Under the pieces are notes generated by a model. The model saw only the letters and a program-made list of their open reading frames with translations. It was not told the DNA's origin and did no database searches. DNA of 64,000 nucleotides from Chloroflexia bacterium SDU3-3 (GTDB lineage: Bacteria; Chloroflexota; Chloroflexia; Chloroflexales; Roseiflexaceae): positions 62,001 through 126,000 of the forward strand of contig WBOU01000004.1 in the NCBI GenBank assembly GCA_009268125.1, in the 5' to 3' direction. Each line of letters starts with the position of its first letter. The first letter of the stretch is position 1. A program made the translations under genes and the position numbers. Of the stretch, positions 35,619 to 45,084 are shown in pieces.

Positions 35619-37847
35619 ATGCCGATTACCGCATCTCAGCTCTCATCGACGCCCTTCGTCGTCGCCACGCCAGACGAGCCGCTGGGGGCGCTGCTCGAAC
35701 GGCTGCCCGCCAGCCGCCCGGCGCGCTTCGCCAGCTTTGTCGTGATCGCCGAGCCGGGCGGCATCTTCCGCGTGCTGCGCTGGCAGGATGTGGAGGAGCG
35801 CGTGCGCAGCTGGCCCAGCGACCCGCGCGCGCTGCCGGTGGGCCAGCTGCCGCAGCTGCCCGCGCCCGTGCCCGCTGTCGATGCCGATCGCATCGGCATC
35901 CAGGCCGCCAACGAGCTGCGCGACGAGCAGAAGCCGCTGAAGGTTGTGGTGGTGCTCAAGGCTGGCCAGGTGCTGGGGCTGCTGGCCCAGCCGCTGCGCG
36001 GCGACCAGCAGATCGACGCCCCCGACCCCTTCCCGCAAAACCACATGGCCAACACCCTGCCCGATGATCCCCCGCTGGATGAGGAAGATGAAGCAGAGCA
36101 GGTCGACAAGCCAGAGCCGCAGATACAGCCGCGCACCCACACCTCCCCGGCAGAGGAAGCTGAGGCGAGCAAAGGCGTCGAGCCAGAGCCGCGCGCCCAC
36201 GACACGCCGCCAGAGCAGGCCGAGCAGCGCGTGATCAACGCGCTGCTGAAGGACCACGACAAGGGCCAGCCGCTGGCCGTGGGCACACCCTACACCCTCG
36301 TGTTCAACGTGGGTGCGCCGCAGGCCGAGGCCCTAGCCAGCGCCAGCGCCAGCCTCGGCCAGATCTTCGACGCCAGCCCCAAGGCCAAGCGCATCGAGAT
36401 CACCGTGGTGATCGACAGCGATGACCTGACCATCACCGGCAGCGACCAGGGCGTGATCGCGGTGCCGCGCAAAGGCGCATCTACCCAGGATGCCAGCTTC
36501 ACCATCACGCCCACCAAGGATGGCCCCAACGAGCTACGCGCGCTGTTTTTCGCCAACAACCGCATGTTCCAAAAAATGAAGCTGACCCTGCACGTGGGCG
36601 CAGCCCAGGCCGCCCCGATCGAGCAGCAGGCCAGCGGCAAGACGCTGCAGAGCGCCCTGGCCAGCCAGCCGCGCCCGCAGGAGATCGACCTGGTCATCCT
36701 GCGCAGGGATGCGGGCTACGAGTTCATCCTCAACAGCGGCGGTGTGAAGCGGGCCACCGTCAACCTCAGCGAGCAGCAGATCGCCGACATGACCGCCAAC
36801 GCCCGCGAGGAGCTGAAGGGCATTGTCTACGCCAAGGAGGGCGGGCGCTACCTCTACCAGTCCGCCGACACCAGCATCCCAGCCTTCGCTCACGAGCAGT
36901 CGCTCAAGGCCCTGATGGGCATCGGCACCGACCTGTTCGAGGGCCTGTTCTTCGCGCCGGGCAGCGGTGCCGACGCCAACGAGATGGGCCGCGTGCTGCG
37001 CGAGAGATCGCGCCAGAGCAAGCTGCAGATCGCGATCATCGCCGAGCGCTTCAGCTTCCCCTGGGCGCTGCTCTACGACCGCGACTACGACCCCGACCAC
37101 GTAGAGCCGGAGGGCTTCTGGGGATTTAAGCACGTGATCGAGTACACGCCCGAGTTCCGCACCGCCACGCCCCTGAACCTCACCCCCGAGATCAGCGTGG
37201 CGGGCGAGCTGGAGATCGGCTTTGTGGTCAACACCACGATCGACGACGAGCTGCGCCAAAAAGGGCTGCCGGTCGACGTGGTCAAGCCGCAGCAGGCGTT
37301 TCTGCGCCAGCTGCCCGGCGTGACGGTGAGCGAGTACACCACCAAGGCCGAGCTGATCAGCCTGCTGAGCAGCACGCAGCCCGGCCCGCAGCTGCTCTAC
37401 TTCTACTGCCACGCCGAGAGCACGCTGCCCAGCGACCCGGGCGGCGTGGATGCCTCGCAGCTCACCCTCTCCGACGGGCCGGTGACGCTGAAGGATCTGA
37501 AGCGGCTGGCCTCGCTCAGCAAGGCCGAGGAGAGCCTGCAGAGCGCTCCGCTGGTGTTTATCAACGCCTGCGAGAGCGCCGAGCTAAGCCCCTACTTCTA
37601 CGACGGGCTGGTGCCCTACCTGATCGCCAAGGGCGCGCGCGGCGTGCTGGGCACCGAAGTCAACACCCCCGCCCTGTTCGCCGCCGAGTTCGCGCGGCTG
37701 CTGCTGCAGCGCTTCGCGGCGGGCGGCCAGCCGATCGGCGAGCTGCTGCTCGACCTGCGCCGCGAGTACCTGATGGACAAGAACAACGTGATGGGCCTAG
37801 TCTATGCGCTGCACAGCGGTGCCCAGGTGGTGGTGCAGCGCATCTAG
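35619..37847 (+). CDS. CHAT-domain caspase-like protease with N-terminal CBS-like domain
   Basis: A 742-aa protein. Residues about 10-65 look like a CBS-type domain (TPFVVATPDEPLGALLERL, FVVIAEPGGIFRVL). An acidic/Pro-rich linker spans about 145-205. A beta-rich middle region (about 225-330) and an alpha/beta region (about 350-520) with AIIAERFSFPWALLYDRDYD precede the C-terminal CHAT domain. The catalytic pair is visible: His598 in YFYCHAES and Cys651 in VFINACESAEL. CHAT peptidases are caspase relatives used in bacterial immunity and cell-death circuits. The gene starts 23 nt after the amidase gene, has a GAGAGGAAC site, and ends at a terminator hairpin, so the two genes form a closed cassette. 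Its substrate and trigger are unknown. Confidence 0.85.
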   Translation: MPITASQLSSTPFVVATPDEPLGALLERLPASRPARFASFVVIAEPGGIFRVLRWQDVEERVRSWPSDPRALPVGQLPQLPAPVPAVDADRIGIQAANELRDEQKPLKVVVVLKAGQVLGLLAQPLRGDQQIDAPDPFPQNHMANTLPDDPPLDEEDEAEQVDKPEPQIQPRTHTSPAEEAEASKGVEPEPRAHDTPPEQAEQRVINALLKDHDKGQPLAVGTPYTLVFNVGAPQAEALASASASLGQIFDASPKAKRIEITVVIDSDDLTITGSDQGVIAVPRKGASTQDASFTITPTKDGPNELRALFFANNRMFQKMKLTLHVGAAQAAPIEQQASGKTLQSALASQPRPQEIDLVILRRDAGYEFILNSGGVKRATVNLSEQQIADMTANAREELKGIVYAKEGGRYLYQSADTSIPAFAHEQSLKALMGIGTDLFEGLFFAPGSGADANEMGRVLRERSRQSKLQIAIIAERFSFPWALLYDRDYDPDHVEPEGFWGFKHVIEYTPEFRTATPLNLTPEISVAGELEIGFVVNTTIDDELRQKGLPVDVVKPQQAFLRQLPGVTVSEYTTKAELISLLSSTQPGPQLLYFYCHAESTLPSDPGGVDASQLTLSDGPVTLKDLKRLASLSKAEESLQSAPLVFINACESAELSPYFYDGLVPYLIAKGARGVLGTEVNTPALFAAEFARLLLQRFAAGGQPIGELLLDLRREYLMDKNNVMGLVYALHSGAQVVVQRI

Positions 37848-37873
37848 GCAGCGCCTCATCCCACCACGTATCC

Positions 37874-37902
37874 AGAGGGCTAGGGTTTGCCCCTAGCCCT
37901 CT
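37874..37902 (+). terminator. Terminator hairpin after the CHAT gene
   Basis: A 12-bp stem AGAGGGCTAGGG (37874-37885) with CCCTAGCCCTCT (37891-37902), 5-nt loop, and a weak T-poor tail. Confidence 0.7.
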
Positions 37903-37960
37903 CTGCTATTACAGGGCTAAGAAATTATCATACGTGCTCGGCTGAAATTGAGCCTGCTCT

Positions 37961-38040
37961 TTCTCCCCTTTTGTTCCCTTGGTGCCTTGGCGTCTTGGTG
38001 GTAAAGCGGTCTCGCTTCGCGCCTTCGCGCCTTCGTGGTA
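37961..38040 (+). repeat. CTTCGTGG dispersed repeat
   Basis: TTCCCTTGGTGCCTTGGCGTCTTGGTGGT is followed by TCGCGCCTTCGCGCCTTCGTGG. A TGC-TATACT extended -10 lies at 38069-38077, about 30 bp downstream. Confidence 0.7.
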
Positions 38041-38108
38041 TCGGGTTCGCTCCACTATCGCGAACCCATGCTATACTCTGCCAAAATGCCTCGCTGTTAG
38101 GAAAGAAA

Positions 38109-38137
38109 AGGACAAGGCTGGCGACAGCGGGTATAAT
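38109..38137 (+). promoter_or_regulatory. Promoter of the truncated haemoglobin gene, probably leaderless
   Basis: TATAAT at 38132-38137 with AGGACA at 38109-38114 (17-nt spacer). The ATG is only 7 nt after the -10 box and there is no Shine-Dalgarno site. Confidence 0.55.
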
Positions 38138-38144
38138 TCCCGGT

Positions 38145-38552
38145 ATGGAAGAACACACTATCTACACATACGTCGGCGGCGACGCGCCCTTCCGCCGACT
38201 GGTCGAGGCCTTCTACGTCGGCATCGAGAGCGAGCCGCTGCTCCGCCCCATGTACCCCGAGGACCTGGAGGCGTCGAAGGAGCACATGTTCCTGTTCCTG
38301 ACCCAGTACTTCGGCGCGCCGCCGCGCTACAACGCGCTGCGCGGCCACCCGCGCCTGCGCATGCGCCACGTGCCCTTCGCCATCGGCCAGCCCGAGCGCG
38401 ACGCGTGGGTGCGCCACATGCTCGCGGCGCTCGACGCGGCGGGCTTCCCCGACGAGGCGAAGGAGCCGATGCGCGGCTACTTCGAGCGCGCCGCCACCTT
38501 CCTGATCAACCGGCCATCCGACCCCAACTCGCTGGAGCTACTCGGGGGGTAG
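38145..38552 (+). CDS. Group II truncated haemoglobin (trHbO-like)
   Basis: A 135-aa globin. It has the FRRLVEAFYVGIESEPLLRPMYPED start (CD1-region Tyr/Phe), FLTQYFGAPPRYNALRGHPRLRMRHVPFAIG with the proximal His in the RHVPFAIG segment, and WVRHMLAALD, as in Mycobacterium GlbO-type proteins. It is a cytosolic haem protein that binds O2 or NO. The frame extends back through the upstream repeat; ATG 38145 is chosen because homology begins there and a -10 box sits 7 nt upstream. Confidence 0.9.
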   Translation: MEEHTIYTYVGGDAPFRRLVEAFYVGIESEPLLRPMYPEDLEASKEHMFLFLTQYFGAPPRYNALRGHPRLRMRHVPFAIGQPERDAWVRHMLAALDAAGFPDEAKEPMRGYFERAATFLINRPSDPNSLELLGG

Positions 38553-38574
38553 CGCCTGCCGCCAGCACACCGCC

Positions 38575-38603
38575 GGGCCTGGGCCATCCCCCAGGCCCAT
38601 TTT
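38575..38603 (+). terminator. Rho-independent terminator after the haemoglobin gene
   Basis: Stem GGGCCTGGG (38575-38583) with CCCAGGCCC (38590-38598), then ATTTT. The remaining bases up to 38787 show no gene. Confidence 0.8.
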
Positions 38604-38787
38604 CACGCACCAAAATGGCGGGCATTCCCTATTGACTCTGCCTGACGGCCCTCCTATACTGAGCGAGCATCCCCCACCCACACTCTGCCCAAGACAGCAT
38701 AGACGCTGGTGCGCTGCCTTGGCGTCCTCTCAGCGGCTTGATTTCAATTCCCATCTGGCGTAGACACACGCCGCCAATGGAGGATCC

Positions 38788-41700
38788 ATGAAACTGCCGC
38801 ACAGCTCGCCGATACTGCTTTCACTTGCCCTGATTTCCAGCCCGCTGCTCCAGCACGCTCCGCCGGTAGCTGGCCTGCCAGCCCGCGTCGCTCCGCCGCA
38901 GGCGGCCAACAGCGTGGCCTTCGCGCCGATTGTCGCCGAGGCCGCCGACAGCGGCGTGATGGCCTACACAGCAGACGAGGGCACGCGGGTCGCCGCGCTG
39001 AAGGTGCGGCTGGATACGGCGGCAGCCCAGCTGGTGACCGTCAACTACGCCACCAGCGACGGCAGCGCCAGCCAGGGAAGCGACTACACCACCACCAGCG
39101 GCACCCTCACCTTCTACCCCGGCGAGCAAGAGAAAACCCTGGGCGTACCCCTGGCCGACGACCCCAGCGCCGAGCCTGCCGAGGGCTTCCACATGGCCCT
39201 GAGCAGCCCCTCTGGCGCGTCGCTCGGCGCCCTGGCCACGGCGGATGTGACCATCCGCGCCAGCGATACGCTGGGCTTCGCCCTGCCCACCACCCAGGCC
39301 TACGAGGCGAACGGACGCGCGATCATCCCCGTGCAGCTGCAGGGCAGCTCGACCGCCGCCGTGACCGTGAGCTACACCACCAGCGACGGCAGCGCCCTCG
39401 CGGGGAGCGACTACACCGCCACCAGCGGCACCCTCACCTTCGCGCCCGGCGAGACCTGGCAGGAGATACCTGTACCAGTAACGGTGGACAGCACCAGCGA
39501 GCTGACCGAGACCTTCCTGGTGACGCTGAGCAGCCCGACCAACGCGACGCTAGCGGGCGACCTGACGCAGACGGTGGCGCTGATCGATGATCGGCTGGCC
39601 TTCCAGTCGGCGCGCTGGGATGAGCTGGCGGGCGACGGCGACAGCGCGGCGGACGCGGGCGAGCAGGTGGCGGTGGCGGTCGCGGTCAGCAACTTGGCCC
39701 CGGCGGCGACCCAGCCCTTCACTAGCAGCCTGCGGCTGATCGGCGGGGATGCGACGCTGGAGGTGGCGACCGCCAGCTACGGGGCAATTGCGGGCAAGGG
39801 GGCGGCCTACGCTGCCGCGCCCTTCACGCTCACGGTCGGCCCAACCGCGCAGGCGGGCGACCTGATCGTGCTGGAGCAGGCACTGTTCACGCCGGGCCAG
39901 ACCACCCGCTTCCCGCTGCGCGTCCCCGTGGGTGTGGCCCGCCTCGGCCCAGTCGAAACCTACAGCGGCACCTTCCCCACCCCGCCGTGGCCGATCACAC
40001 ACGGCGCTGGCGTGAGCGATACGCTCGATATCATCCTCTACCCGCCGGGCATCACCACAAGCCGGATGGTGGGCGACCTGAACGTGAGGGTGGCCGCCAC
40101 CCACCGCGACACCAGCCAGCTGCGCATGCAGCTCACCGCAGGCACGGTGGCCGCCACCCTCTTCGACGTTGGCGACGCCAAGGGCGCGAACCTCGACAGC
40201 GTCACCTTCGACGACAGCGCCCCCGCCACCATGGCCAGCTCGCCTGCGCCGATGGCCGGCAGCTACCAGCCGCGCACCCCGCTGGCCGTCTTCCAGAGCC
40301 TGCGGGTAAACAACCTCAGCTACGCGACTCTGTCTATCAAGGATCAGAACCCGGCGGCCAACCAGGGCGTGCTGACCAACTGGGATGTCGACATCCGTCC
40401 CGTGGTGCCCTCCTGTGCGCCTGCGGGCAGCAACATCTGCATCAGCTGGGATCTACCCTACACCACCGTGACCGAGGGCGACGCCTCGGTGGTGGTAAAC
40501 ATGCGGCTAAACGTCCCAGCACCTCACACCCTAACGGTCAGCTCCTCAACCCTGGACAGCGTCGCATTCAAGGGGAAAGACTTCACCGGCAGGCAGGCGC
40601 AGGTCACCTTTGCCCCTGGTGAGATGAACAAGTCCTTCCAGGTCAAGATCACGAACGATACGCTGAGCGAGCCGCCCGAGTCGTTTCATATCGGCTTCCT
40701 CTCTCTCGATAGGGTTGAGGTCGATCGAATGATGACGCAGGTCATCATCTTCGACAACAACGACTCGCCCCCCACGCTCTCATTCATACCCACAAACGGG
40801 TTCAACGAAAACGACTCCTCGCAGAGACAAGGGCTGCTGCTCAGCGCGCTCTCGGGCTACCCGTTGCGGGTCGACTATCGGCTAGAGTCGGGCACTGCCG
40901 TGGTGGGCAGCGACTTCGCGCCCACCAGCGGCACGCTGGTGTTCCAACCCTACCAGCAGTCGGCCAGTGTGCCGCTGCCGATCTTCGACGACGCGCTGCC
41001 CGAGCCAGATGAGAAGCTCAGCATCATCCTGAGCAACCCGGTCTATTTCTCCGCTGGCGGCCAGCAGTCAAAGAGCGTCACGATTCTCGCCAACGACACG
41101 CTCGCCTTCTCCTCCAGCTCGCACAGTGTGTACGAGAGCGGCAGCGCCTCGCTGAGCGTTGGCCTGAGCGCCACCTCGGCCCAGACCGTCACTGTCGACA
41201 TCAGCACCGAGGGCGGCGGCACGGCCACGCCCGGCAGCGACTACACACCCGCCAGCGGCACGCTGGTGTTTGCGCCGGGGGAGACATCCAAAACCTTCAA
41301 CTTTCCCATCCTCGATGATGCGATCGCCGAGGCGAACGAGACCATCCTGGTGCGCCTCAGCAACGCGAACAACGCGGGTGTACCCCTCGCGGGCGTATTC
41401 GCCACCGTGAACATCCTGGAGAATGACTCGATTACCTTCCCGGCACCCTCAAAAAGCGCGACCGAGCGCAGCACCAACGTCAGCATCACCGTGCAGCTGA
41501 ACAGCTACTCGTCGATCCCCGTGACCGTGCAGTACGCCACGGTTGGCGGCAGCGCCACGCCAGGCAGCGACTACACGCCCACCAGCGGCACGCTGACCAT
41601 CTCGCCAGGCGCGACCAGCCGCACGATCAGCGTGCCCATTCTGGAGGATAGCCTGGCCGAGCCAGATGAGACCATTAACATCGCGCTGAGCAACCCTACC

Positions 41701-42078
41701 GGGGCGATGCTGGGCACCACATCCGTCGCCACCATCACCATCCCGGCCAACGATCTGATCACCCTGAGCGGGGCGGCGGGCGATGAACTGGGAACTCTGC
41801 CGGTGGTGACGGTGCGCCTGAAGGCCACATCGTTTCAGGCGGTGACGGTGAACTACGCCACCAGCGACGGCACGGCCACCGCAGGGAGCGACTACACGCC
41901 CACCAGCGGCACGCTGACCATCCCCGCCGGTTCAAGCTCGCAGTCTTTTACCATCCCGATCCTCGACGACACGCTGACCGAGCCGGAGGAGACGATCATC
42001 GTGACGCTCAGCAGCCCGACAAATGCCGAGCTAGACAGCACGAGCTCGATCGGCGTGCCCATCCGAGCCAGCGACTAG
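38788..42078 (+). CDS. Secreted Calx-beta repeat protein with a P/Homo B domain
   Basis: A 1096-aa exported protein with an N-terminal signal peptide (residues 1-28). I count seven Calx-beta modules, each with the pattern V.Y.T.dGsA..GsDYt..sGtLtf.pGe....i.VPi.dD...EpdEtf...LS.P. Two precede a central insert that contains a conserved beta region and, at about residues 391-541, a P/Homo B (proprotein-convertase-like) domain (GDLNVRVAATHRD, LRVNNLSYATLSIKD, GVLTNWDVDI). Five modules follow. Calx-beta folds bind calcium and serve in adhesion. No sortase motif or C-terminal anchor is seen. GGAGG precedes the ATG. It is a paralogue of the next gene. Confidence 0.88.
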   Translation: MKLPHSSPILLSLALISSPLLQHAPPVAGLPARVAPPQAANSVAFAPIVAEAADSGVMAYTADEGTRVAALKVRLDTAAAQLVTVNYATSDGSASQGSDYTTTSGTLTFYPGEQEKTLGVPLADDPSAEPAEGFHMALSSPSGASLGALATADVTIRASDTLGFALPTTQAYEANGRAIIPVQLQGSSTAAVTVSYTTSDGSALAGSDYTATSGTLTFAPGETWQEIPVPVTVDSTSELTETFLVTLSSPTNATLAGDLTQTVALIDDRLAFQSARWDELAGDGDSAADAGEQVAVAVAVSNLAPAATQPFTSSLRLIGGDATLEVATASYGAIAGKGAAYAAAPFTLTVGPTAQAGDLIVLEQALFTPGQTTRFPLRVPVGVARLGPVETYSGTFPTPPWPITHGAGVSDTLDIILYPPGITTSRMVGDLNVRVAATHRDTSQLRMQLTAGTVAATLFDVGDAKGANLDSVTFDDSAPATMASSPAPMAGSYQPRTPLAVFQSLRVNNLSYATLSIKDQNPAANQGVLTNWDVDIRPVVPSCAPAGSNICISWDLPYTTVTEGDASVVVNMRLNVPAPHTLTVSSSTLDSVAFKGKDFTGRQAQVTFAPGEMNKSFQVKITNDTLSEPPESFHIGFLSLDRVEVDRMMTQVIIFDNNDSPPTLSFIPTNGFNENDSSQRQGLLLSALSGYPLRVDYRLESGTAVVGSDFAPTSGTLVFQPYQQSASVPLPIFDDALPEPDEKLSIILSNPVYFSAGGQQSKSVTILANDTLAFSSSSHSVYESGSASLSVGLSATSAQTVTVDISTEGGGTATPGSDYTPASGTLVFAPGETSKTFNFPILDDAIAEANETILVRLSNANNAGVPLAGVFATVNILENDSITFPAPSKSATERSTNVSITVQLNSYSSIPVTVQYATVGGSATPGSDYTPTSGTLTISPGATSRTISVPILEDSLAEPDETINIALSNPTGAMLGTTSVATITIPANDLITLSGAAGDELGTLPVVTVRLKATSFQAVTVNYATSDGTATAGSDYTPTSGTLTIPAGSSSQSFTIPILDDTLTEPEETIIVTLSSPTNAELDSTSSIGVPIRASD

Positions 42079-42142
42079 CAGCCGCTACAACGCTGTGACA
42101 CCAAGCTATATTCTGGCGTGCAACCACGCCGATGGAGGCACT

Positions 42143-44983
42143 ATGAGCTTGCCGCACACCGCTCCAGCGCTCTTTTCACTTGCGCTGGTTCTCGCCCCGC
42201 TGCTCGTGCCGAGCGCCGCCGCACACGGAAGCGCGGCCCCGCCGCACGCCATGCCGCAGCAAGCAGCCAACACCGTCTCGTTCGTACCCATCGGGGCCGA
42301 GCCAGCGCCACCAGGCGCGGCCATGGCCTACGCCGCACAGGAGGGCGCGCGCCTGGCGGCCCTGAAGGTGCGGCTGGCCAGCCCCGCCACACAGGTGGGC
42401 AGCGTGGCCTACACCAGCGAGGATGCCAGCGCCACCGCCGCAGGCGACTACGCCGCCGCTAGCGGCACGCTCACCTTCTACCCCGGCGAGCAGGAGAAGA
42501 TCCTCGGCGTGCCGATCGCCGACGATGCCCAGCCCGAGGGCGACGAGCTGTTCCGCGTGGCGCTGAGCGCGCCGAGCGGGCTGGCCCTGGGCGAGCGCCC
42601 CACCGCCGAGGTGACCATCGGTGCCAGCGACACCATCGGATTCGCGCAGCCCGCCACCACCGCCTACGAGATCAGCGGCAGGGCGGTCATCCCCGTGCAG
42701 CTCCAGGGCAGCTCGGCGGTGACGGTGACGGTGGACTACGCCACCAGCCCCGGCAGCGCCAGCGCCGCCGATTTCACCGCAGCCGTAGGCACGCTGGTGT
42801 TCCCGCCCGGCGAAACCTGGCGGGAGATCCCAGTGACACTCAAGATTGACAGCACCAGCGAGCCGACCGAGACCTTCAGCCTGAGCCTGAGCAACCCGGT
42901 GGGCGCGGCGCTAACCGGCGGCGCAGCCCAGAACGTGGATGTTGTGGACAGCCGCCTAGCCCTGCTCGCGCTGGGCTGGGAGGACAGCGCGGGCGACCGG
43001 GACGGCATCCCCGATCCCGGCGAGCAGCTCGGCATCACCGTGACGCTGAGCAACCTGAGCACCCAGGCCAGCCAGCCCTTCACCAGCAGCCTGCGCCTGA
43101 TCGGCGGGGGAGGCACGGTGGATGTGGCCAGCGCCAGCTACCCAGCCATCGTCGGGAAGGCCAGCGCCGCCGCCAGCTTCCGCATCACCGTCGACGCGGC
43201 GACCGCGCCCGGCACCATCCTCCAGCTTGAGCAGACCGTGCGGAGCGCGGGGCGGGATTTCACCATCCCCATCCGCATCCCGGTCGGCGCGGTGGGTGGG
43301 CCGCTCTGCGCGCCGCTGGGCACCACCACATGCGTGCGCTGGGTACGCCCCGCCAACCCCGTGACCGAGAGCGATCAGTCGGCGGTCTTCGACATGCGGC
43401 TGAGCGCACCCTCGCCGCTGAGCGTATCTGTCTCCTACATCCTCAGCTATGGCAATGCCCAGGTGGGGCGCGACCTCACCGGCAAGGAGGGCACCGTGAC
43501 CTTCGCGCCTGGCGAGATGAACAAGTCGTTCCGCGTCAGTATCACCGACGACATCTTCAACGAGCCTGCCGAGCAGGTGGCGATGAGGATGTACAACCCA
43601 TCTGGCCTCGCCATAGCAGGGCCAGTCAGCAGCGAGCTGGTGATCTTCGACAACGGCGACCCGATACCGAGCGTCTCGCTGCGGCCTGGCGGGGAAGGCG
43701 TATCAGAAGGGTCGCAGTACGGGGGGTTCTCGCTCGCGCTCAGCAGCTACTCGGGCTACCGCGTGCGGGTGGACTACGCCGTCACCTCGGGCAGCGCCAT
43801 CGCCGGGGAAGATTTCACGCCAGTCACCGGCACGCTCGTCTTCGACCCAAACGAAAGCTCAGAGTACGTGTCCTTACCAATATTCGATGATACGCTGCCA
43901 GAGCCAGATGAGACCTACAGCGTCATGCTGAGCAGCCCTGTCTATGCGACGCTCGGCAGACAGTCCGTGTCCGAGCGGATCATCAAGGCCAACGACACCA
44001 TCTCATTCGGGGGCGAGACTGGCGGCACCACTATGGAGCGCTATGGTGCTGCGGGGGTCTCGGTCTACCTGAACGCGGCCTCGGCGGTACCGGTGACGGT
44101 GGACTACACCACCGAGGGCGGCGGCACCGCCAGCCCAGGTGCCGACTACACGCCCATCACCGGCACGCTGACCTTCGCGCCCGGCCAGACCCAGAAGAAC
44201 ATCAGCATACCGATCATCAACGATAGCGCCCCCGAGGATGCCGAGACGATCATCGTACGGCTCAGCAACCCGACAGGAGCGGGGCTGGCCTATCCCAACG
44301 CTCCATACACCATCACCATCCAGGGCACAACGCGAGTGGAGTTCAGCAACACCAGGCTCACCGCCAGCGAGCGGGGCAACAATCTGGCCGTGACCGTGCG
44401 CCTGAGCGCTCCCTCCATCAGCGAGGTGAGCATCCACTACGCCACCGTGGGCGGCAGCGCCACCGCCGGTGGCGACTACACCGCCGTCAGCGGCAGCCTC
44501 ACCTTCCCCCCAGGCGTGACAACGCGGACAATCAGCGTGCCCATCCGCGAGGATAGCCAGGCGGAAGGCGACGAGACGATCACGCTTGCGCTGAGCAGCC
44601 CAGAGGATGCTATCCTCGGCATCTCCTCCATCGCTACCATCACCATTCCGGCCAACGATCTGATCACGATGGAGAACTGGAACGCGGGCGACGAGGGAAG
44701 CTTTGGCCGCATCGCCGTGCGGCTGAGCGCATCTTCCTACCAGCAGATCACCGTGGACTACACCTTCGTGGATGGCACCGCTAAGGCCGGGGTGGACTAC
44801 CCGCCCACCAGCGGCACCCTGGTCTTCCCGCCTGGCTCGGTGATGAAGGAGCTGATCATCCCCATCCTGGATGATAGCGAGCCCGAGGGCGAGGAGACGG
44901 TGATCATCCGATTCAGCAACCCAGTCAACGCCGAGCTGGGGACGATGAGGGCGATCAGTGTGCCGATCCGCGAGAGCGATTAG
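42143..44983 (+). CDS. Secreted Calx-beta repeat protein (tandem paralogue, no P domain)
   Basis: A 946-aa exported protein with a signal peptide (residues about 1-32, cleavage near SAAAHG). It has the same order of seven Calx-beta modules as its upstream neighbour and the same conserved insert after module 2 (QPFTSSLRLIGGGGT), but lacks the P/Homo B domain. The first 60 codons and even the leader are alike in both genes (cgcc-aatgGAGG versus cgcc-gatgGAGG), showing a tandem duplication. ATG 42143 is chosen over GTG 42095 because of GGAGG about 5 nt upstream and alignment with the paralogue. Confidence 0.88.
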   Translation: MSLPHTAPALFSLALVLAPLLVPSAAAHGSAAPPHAMPQQAANTVSFVPIGAEPAPPGAAMAYAAQEGARLAALKVRLASPATQVGSVAYTSEDASATAAGDYAAASGTLTFYPGEQEKILGVPIADDAQPEGDELFRVALSAPSGLALGERPTAEVTIGASDTIGFAQPATTAYEISGRAVIPVQLQGSSAVTVTVDYATSPGSASAADFTAAVGTLVFPPGETWREIPVTLKIDSTSEPTETFSLSLSNPVGAALTGGAAQNVDVVDSRLALLALGWEDSAGDRDGIPDPGEQLGITVTLSNLSTQASQPFTSSLRLIGGGGTVDVASASYPAIVGKASAAASFRITVDAATAPGTILQLEQTVRSAGRDFTIPIRIPVGAVGGPLCAPLGTTTCVRWVRPANPVTESDQSAVFDMRLSAPSPLSVSVSYILSYGNAQVGRDLTGKEGTVTFAPGEMNKSFRVSITDDIFNEPAEQVAMRMYNPSGLAIAGPVSSELVIFDNGDPIPSVSLRPGGEGVSEGSQYGGFSLALSSYSGYRVRVDYAVTSGSAIAGEDFTPVTGTLVFDPNESSEYVSLPIFDDTLPEPDETYSVMLSSPVYATLGRQSVSERIIKANDTISFGGETGGTTMERYGAAGVSVYLNAASAVPVTVDYTTEGGGTASPGADYTPITGTLTFAPGQTQKNISIPIINDSAPEDAETIIVRLSNPTGAGLAYPNAPYTITIQGTTRVEFSNTRLTASERGNNLAVTVRLSAPSISEVSIHYATVGGSATAGGDYTAVSGSLTFPPGVTTRTISVPIREDSQAEGDETITLALSSPEDAILGISSIATITIPANDLITMENWNAGDEGSFGRIAVRLSASSYQQITVDYTFVDGTAKAGVDYPPTSGTLVFPPGSVMKELIIPILDDSEPEGEETVIIRFSNPVNAELGTMRAISVPIRESD

Positions 44984-45030
44984 GCTCTCATACAACGCGT
45001 GCAGGTCTTCATCCAGCGCGCCACACAAAC

Positions 45031-45061
45031 ACGCGGCCCTGGCAATATGCCAGGGCCGCGT
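45031..45061. terminator. Hairpin between convergent Calx-beta and nuoE genes
   Basis: A perfect 14-bp stem ACGCGGCCCTGGCA / TGCCAGGGCCGCGT with loop ATA between convergent stops; no T-run. Confidence 0.65.
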
Positions 45062-45084
45062 GCGTTGCTCCGACGGGGCGTGGG

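Noticed and set aside
33649-37847. Prophage lysis module
   Set aside because: An amidase could be an endolysin, but there is no holin, tail, integrase or other phage gene nearby, and the partner is a CHAT protease.
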